From contig JAHCKF010000131.1 in assembly GCA_026125925.1 (NCBI GenBank), forward strand, positions 1-8,519: a stretch of 8,519 nucleotides of DNA, in the 5' to 3' direction. The notes below the pieces were generated by a model. That model saw nothing but the letters and a program-made list of their open reading frames with translations. It was not told the DNA's origin and did no database searches. Shown here one piece after another: positions 6,671 through 8,519 of the stretch. The position numbers and the translations under genes were made by a program. This DNA is from Pseudolabrys sp. (GTDB lineage Bacteria > Pseudomonadota > Alphaproteobacteria > Rhizobiales > Xanthobacteraceae). The first letter of the stretch is position 1; every line of letters begins with the position of its first letter.

Positions 6671-6683
6671 GACAGTTCTGTCA
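6670..6683. promoter_or_regulatory. 14-bp inverted repeat upstream of yghU, operator or leader hairpin candidate
   Basis: TGACAG-TT-CTGTCA is a perfect inverted repeat with 6-bp arms and a 2-nt centre. It lies 3 nt before the AGGAGA ribosome site (6687-6692) of the YghU gene and next to a possible -10 element. Position and symmetry suggest a repressor site. No dedicated regulator gene adjoins it. Confidence 0.4.
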
Positions 6684-6700
6684 CTCAGGAGAGCCCCGAC

Positions 6701-7579
6701 ATGAATGCGCCGACCGATTACACTCCACCGAAGGTCTGGACCTGGAACAAGCCATCGGGCGGCCAGTTCGCGAGTATCAATCGTCCTGTCTCCGGACCGA
6801 CTCATGAAAAGGAATTGCCCGTCGGCAAGCATCCGCTACAGCTTTATTCTCTGGCGACGCCGAACGGCCAGAAGGTCACCATCATGCTCGAGGAGCTTCT
6901 CGCCCTCGGGCACAAGGGCGCCGAATACGACGCCTGGCTGATCAAGATCGGCGACGGCGAGCAGTTCGGCTCCGGTTTCGTCGCGGTCAACCCGAATTCA
7001 AAAATCCCGGCACTGATGGACCGCAGCGGGCCGAAGCCGATCCGCGTCTTCGAATCCGGCGCGATCCTCACTTATCTCGCCGAGAAGTTCGGCGCCCTCC
7101 TGCCGACCGACCCGGCCGCGCGAGCCGAGTGCTTCTCCTGGTTGTTCTGGCAGATGGGCTCGGCGCCTTATCTCGGCGGCGGCTTCGGCCACTTCTACGC
7201 CTACGCACCGTCGAAGATGGAATACCCGATCGACCGCTTCTCAATGGAAGTGAAGCGCCAGCTCGACGTGCTCGACAAGCGCCTTGCCGAGAGCGAGTAC
7301 ATTGCCGGGACCGATTATACGATCGCCGACATCGCCATCCTGCCGTGGTATGGCGGCCTGGTGAAGGGCTGGCTCTATGGCGACTCCGCGACCTTCCTGA
7401 GCGCGCACGAGTACAAAAACGTCAACCGCTGGGCCGATCAATTGCTCGCCCGCCCGGCGGTGAAGCGCGGCCGCATCGTCAACCGCGTGTCCGGCGATCC
7501 GAAGAGCCAGTTGCACGAACGTCACGATGCTGGCGACTTCGACACGAAGACGCAGGATAAGCTGGCGAGCGCCAAGTAG
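6701..7579 (+). CDS. yghU: YghU-type glutathione S-transferase / disulfide-bond oxidoreductase
   Basis: This 292-residue protein is close in length and sequence pattern to Escherichia coli YghU (288 residues), a Nu-class glutathione transferase that binds two glutathiones per site and reduces small disulfides in the cytoplasm. Diagnostic segments are the N-terminal extension 'SINRPVSGPTHEK' (25-37) with N27, and 'HPLQLYSLATPNGQKVTIML' (44-63) with T53 and N55. Further ones are 'VNPNSKIPAL' (96-105) and the glutathione-binding E118-S119 in 'FESGAILTYLAEKFG' (117-131). The all-alpha C-terminal domain covers about 137-265, with 'YTIADIAILPW' (206-216) as the conserved capping motif. The ATG at 6701 has AGGAGA (6687-6692, 8-nt gap). 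A longer frame from 6557 has no ribosome site and encodes an unrelated-looking extension. The gene is monocistronic by context, with its own terminator downstream. Confidence 0.97.
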   Translation: MNAPTDYTPPKVWTWNKPSGGQFASINRPVSGPTHEKELPVGKHPLQLYSLATPNGQKVTIMLEELLALGHKGAEYDAWLIKIGDGEQFGSGFVAVNPNSKIPALMDRSGPKPIRVFESGAILTYLAEKFGALLPTDPAARAECFSWLFWQMGSAPYLGGGFGHFYAYAPSKMEYPIDRFSMEVKRQLDVLDKRLAESEYIAGTDYTIADIAILPWYGGLVKGWLYGDSATFLSAHEYKNVNRWADQLLARPAVKRGRIVNRVSGDPKSQLHERHDAGDFDTKTQDKLASAK

Positions 7580-7590
7580 AACGCGCCGGC

Positions 7591-8391
7591 CTAGCCGCCG
7601 GCGTCGTCGGCGGCTTTTTTGGCTTTGTCAGCGGCGTCTTTTGCATCGCGGACGGCGATAGCCGCCTCCGCCCGCCCGGCCGCTTCATGGCTTTTCGCCA
7701 TATCGGCGAAGCCTATAGCGATATGGGCGGAAGCCTTCGCCTCGGCACGGCACTTCGCTGCCGCGACCTGGTCGCCTTTCGCCTCAGCCTCGCGCGCGCA
7801 ACGCGCGAGATTTTCCGTGCCGATGGCGATCTGGTTGGCGGATGCCGCAAGCGACATTGTGAGCTGTGCTTCGTTGAGGCTGGTGATGGTGGTGGTGCCC
7901 CGGTCGTCCATCGCTATTGCGTCCCAATCCAGCGGCGCAATCAGGCCGCCACAATGAAGCTTTATGTAGTTGCCTAGCTTCGTCGTCGCATCATCCATCT
8001 TCGCAGTGTTCGACTCCGGCGTCCGCGCCGCCTTTCCCAGCTCCACGCCATACTCCACGCCCAGCCTGTGCCCCTCCTCGAGGCCGTCGCCCCAACCGAG
8101 CCGCTCGTCGCCGGGCTTGAGCACCTCCGGTGTCGGGATCGACAGCTTGATGAGGGTCTTGTTCTCGACAGGACTGGCGGCCGTGCCGTTATAGCCATCG
8201 ACCACACCACGCAGCCAACCGGGATAAGCGCCCTGGCAGGCGCCGCGCGCCCGGTGGGCCGCGGCCTCAGCTTCGAGTTCCGCCTTGGTCTTATCCGCAA
8301 GAGCATCGCCGACGGCGGCGAATGCGCCGAGAACGAGAAGCGCGCTTAGTAGGAATGCGACTCGCGGCGTCGTCTTTTGCTGCTGCCTCAC
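7591..8391 (-). CDS. Exported Ala-rich protein of unknown function
   Basis: I do not recognise this family. From a GTG at 8391 it has 266 residues with a good signal peptide: a basic N-region (R2, K6, R10), a hydrophobic core (11-28), and a likely cleavage after A-L-A near residue 32. The mature protein has four cysteines (52, 147, 198, 214), compatible with two disulfides in the periplasm. Residues about 50-160 are a globular-looking segment with 'GACQGAYPGWLRGVVDGYNG' (50-69) and 'GWGDGLEEGHRLGVEYGVELG' spanning 99-119. Residues about 195-263 are Ala-, Glu- and Lys-rich, probably helical or coiled coil. The frame also opens at an ATG at 8460 (23 extra residues, GAGG site but 12 nt away), which would bury the hydrophobic core and looks less natural. 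The gene converges on yghU, overlapping that gene's terminator. It is the last gene in the window. Confidence 0.7.
   Translation of the reverse strand: MRQQQKTTPRVAFLLSALLVLGAFAAVGDALADKTKAELEAEAAAHRARGACQGAYPGWLRGVVDGYNGTAASPVENKTLIKLSIPTPEVLKPGDERLGWGDGLEEGHRLGVEYGVELGKAARTPESNTAKMDDATTKLGNYIKLHCGGLIAPLDWDAIAMDDRGTTTITSLNEAQLTMSLAASANQIAIGTENLARCAREAEAKGDQVAAAKCRAEAKASAHIAIGFADMAKSHEAAGRAEAAIAVRDAKDAADKAKKAADDAGG
7594..7620 (+). terminator. Rho-independent terminator of yghU
   Basis: GCCGCCG (7594-7600) pairs with CGGCGGC (7608-7614) around a 7-nt loop and is followed directly by six T residues (7615-7620). It begins 15 nt after the yghU stop codon. It is embedded in the last codons of the convergent minus-strand gene, where it encodes Lys/Ala/Asp/Gly-rich residues. 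Confidence 0.75.
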
Positions 8392-8519
8392 GGCGGCGAC
8401 CCATCGATCACGCTCCACATCGAGCGCGAAATGATGAGCGCCAGCCGGCGCGACCGGCATTGATCTGCATCACCTCTATCGGATACCGGGATCCGTCTCG
8501 GGCGGTCTGCGCTTGCGGT

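Noticed and set aside
6557..6700. Upstream extension of the YghU frame to 6557
   Set aside because: The extra 48 residues do not resemble the family's N-terminus. The ATG at 6701 has an AGGAGA site, and the segment holds promoter-like elements and a palindrome.
1..8519. Mobile element, phage defence, CRISPR or secondary-metabolite system
   Set aside because: No transposase, integrase, terminal repeats, repeat array, nuclease/helicase, reverse transcriptase or biosynthetic megagene is present. Base composition looks even apart from the short AT-rich promoter gap near 2100-2145.

Overview
The window is GC-rich (roughly 60-65% by eye) and dense with genes. The codon bias and protein families look like an alphaproteobacterium of the Hyphomicrobiales (Bradyrhizobium/Rhodopseudomonas/Pseudolabrys-like). 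That placement is inferred from sequence character, not from a marker gene. I see no rRNA, tRNA, CRISPR array, insertion sequence, integrase, phage gene or toxin-antitoxin pair. Ten protein genes occupy nearly all of the window.

Layout from left to right. (1) The 3' part of a regulator with two winged-helix segments (1-567, +) is followed 39 nt later by a small cytoplasmic beta-propeller protein (607-1233, +). A GC-rich hairpin separates these from the next gene. (2) A short-chain dehydrogenase/reductase (1276-2079, -) is transcribed divergently from a TetR-type repressor (2163-2705, +). The 83-nt gap holds face-to-face promoter-like elements around a perfect 5-bp-arm inverted repeat, a plausible shared operator. 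(3) A secreted alpha/beta hydrolase (3529-4755, -) runs into a LOG-family gene (2757-3527, -), with a proposed GTG start one base after the hydrolase stop codon; this looks like a two-gene operon. (4) A membrane-anchored or exported DJ-1/PfpI-fold protein (5400-6533, -) precedes a VOC/glyoxalase-fold protein (4913-5335, -) on the same strand. (5) A YghU-type glutathione transferase (6701-7579, +) diverges from the DJ-1 gene. Its terminator lies inside the 3' end of the last gene, an unrecognised exported Ala-rich protein (7591-8391, -).

How the genes may work together: the TetR/SDR pair is a standard local regulatory unit. DJ-1-like, VOC and YghU proteins belong to families often linked to reactive carbonyl, electrophile or disulfide stress, so the right half may have a detoxification theme, but that is weak inference. 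The regulator/propeller pair could be a sensor module. Overall this reads as ordinary chromosomal housekeeping/accessory territory. I did not find a convincing new multi-gene system. The points most worth a second look are the partly duplicated DJ-1 protein, the regulator/propeller pair, the operator candidates and the orphan exported protein.
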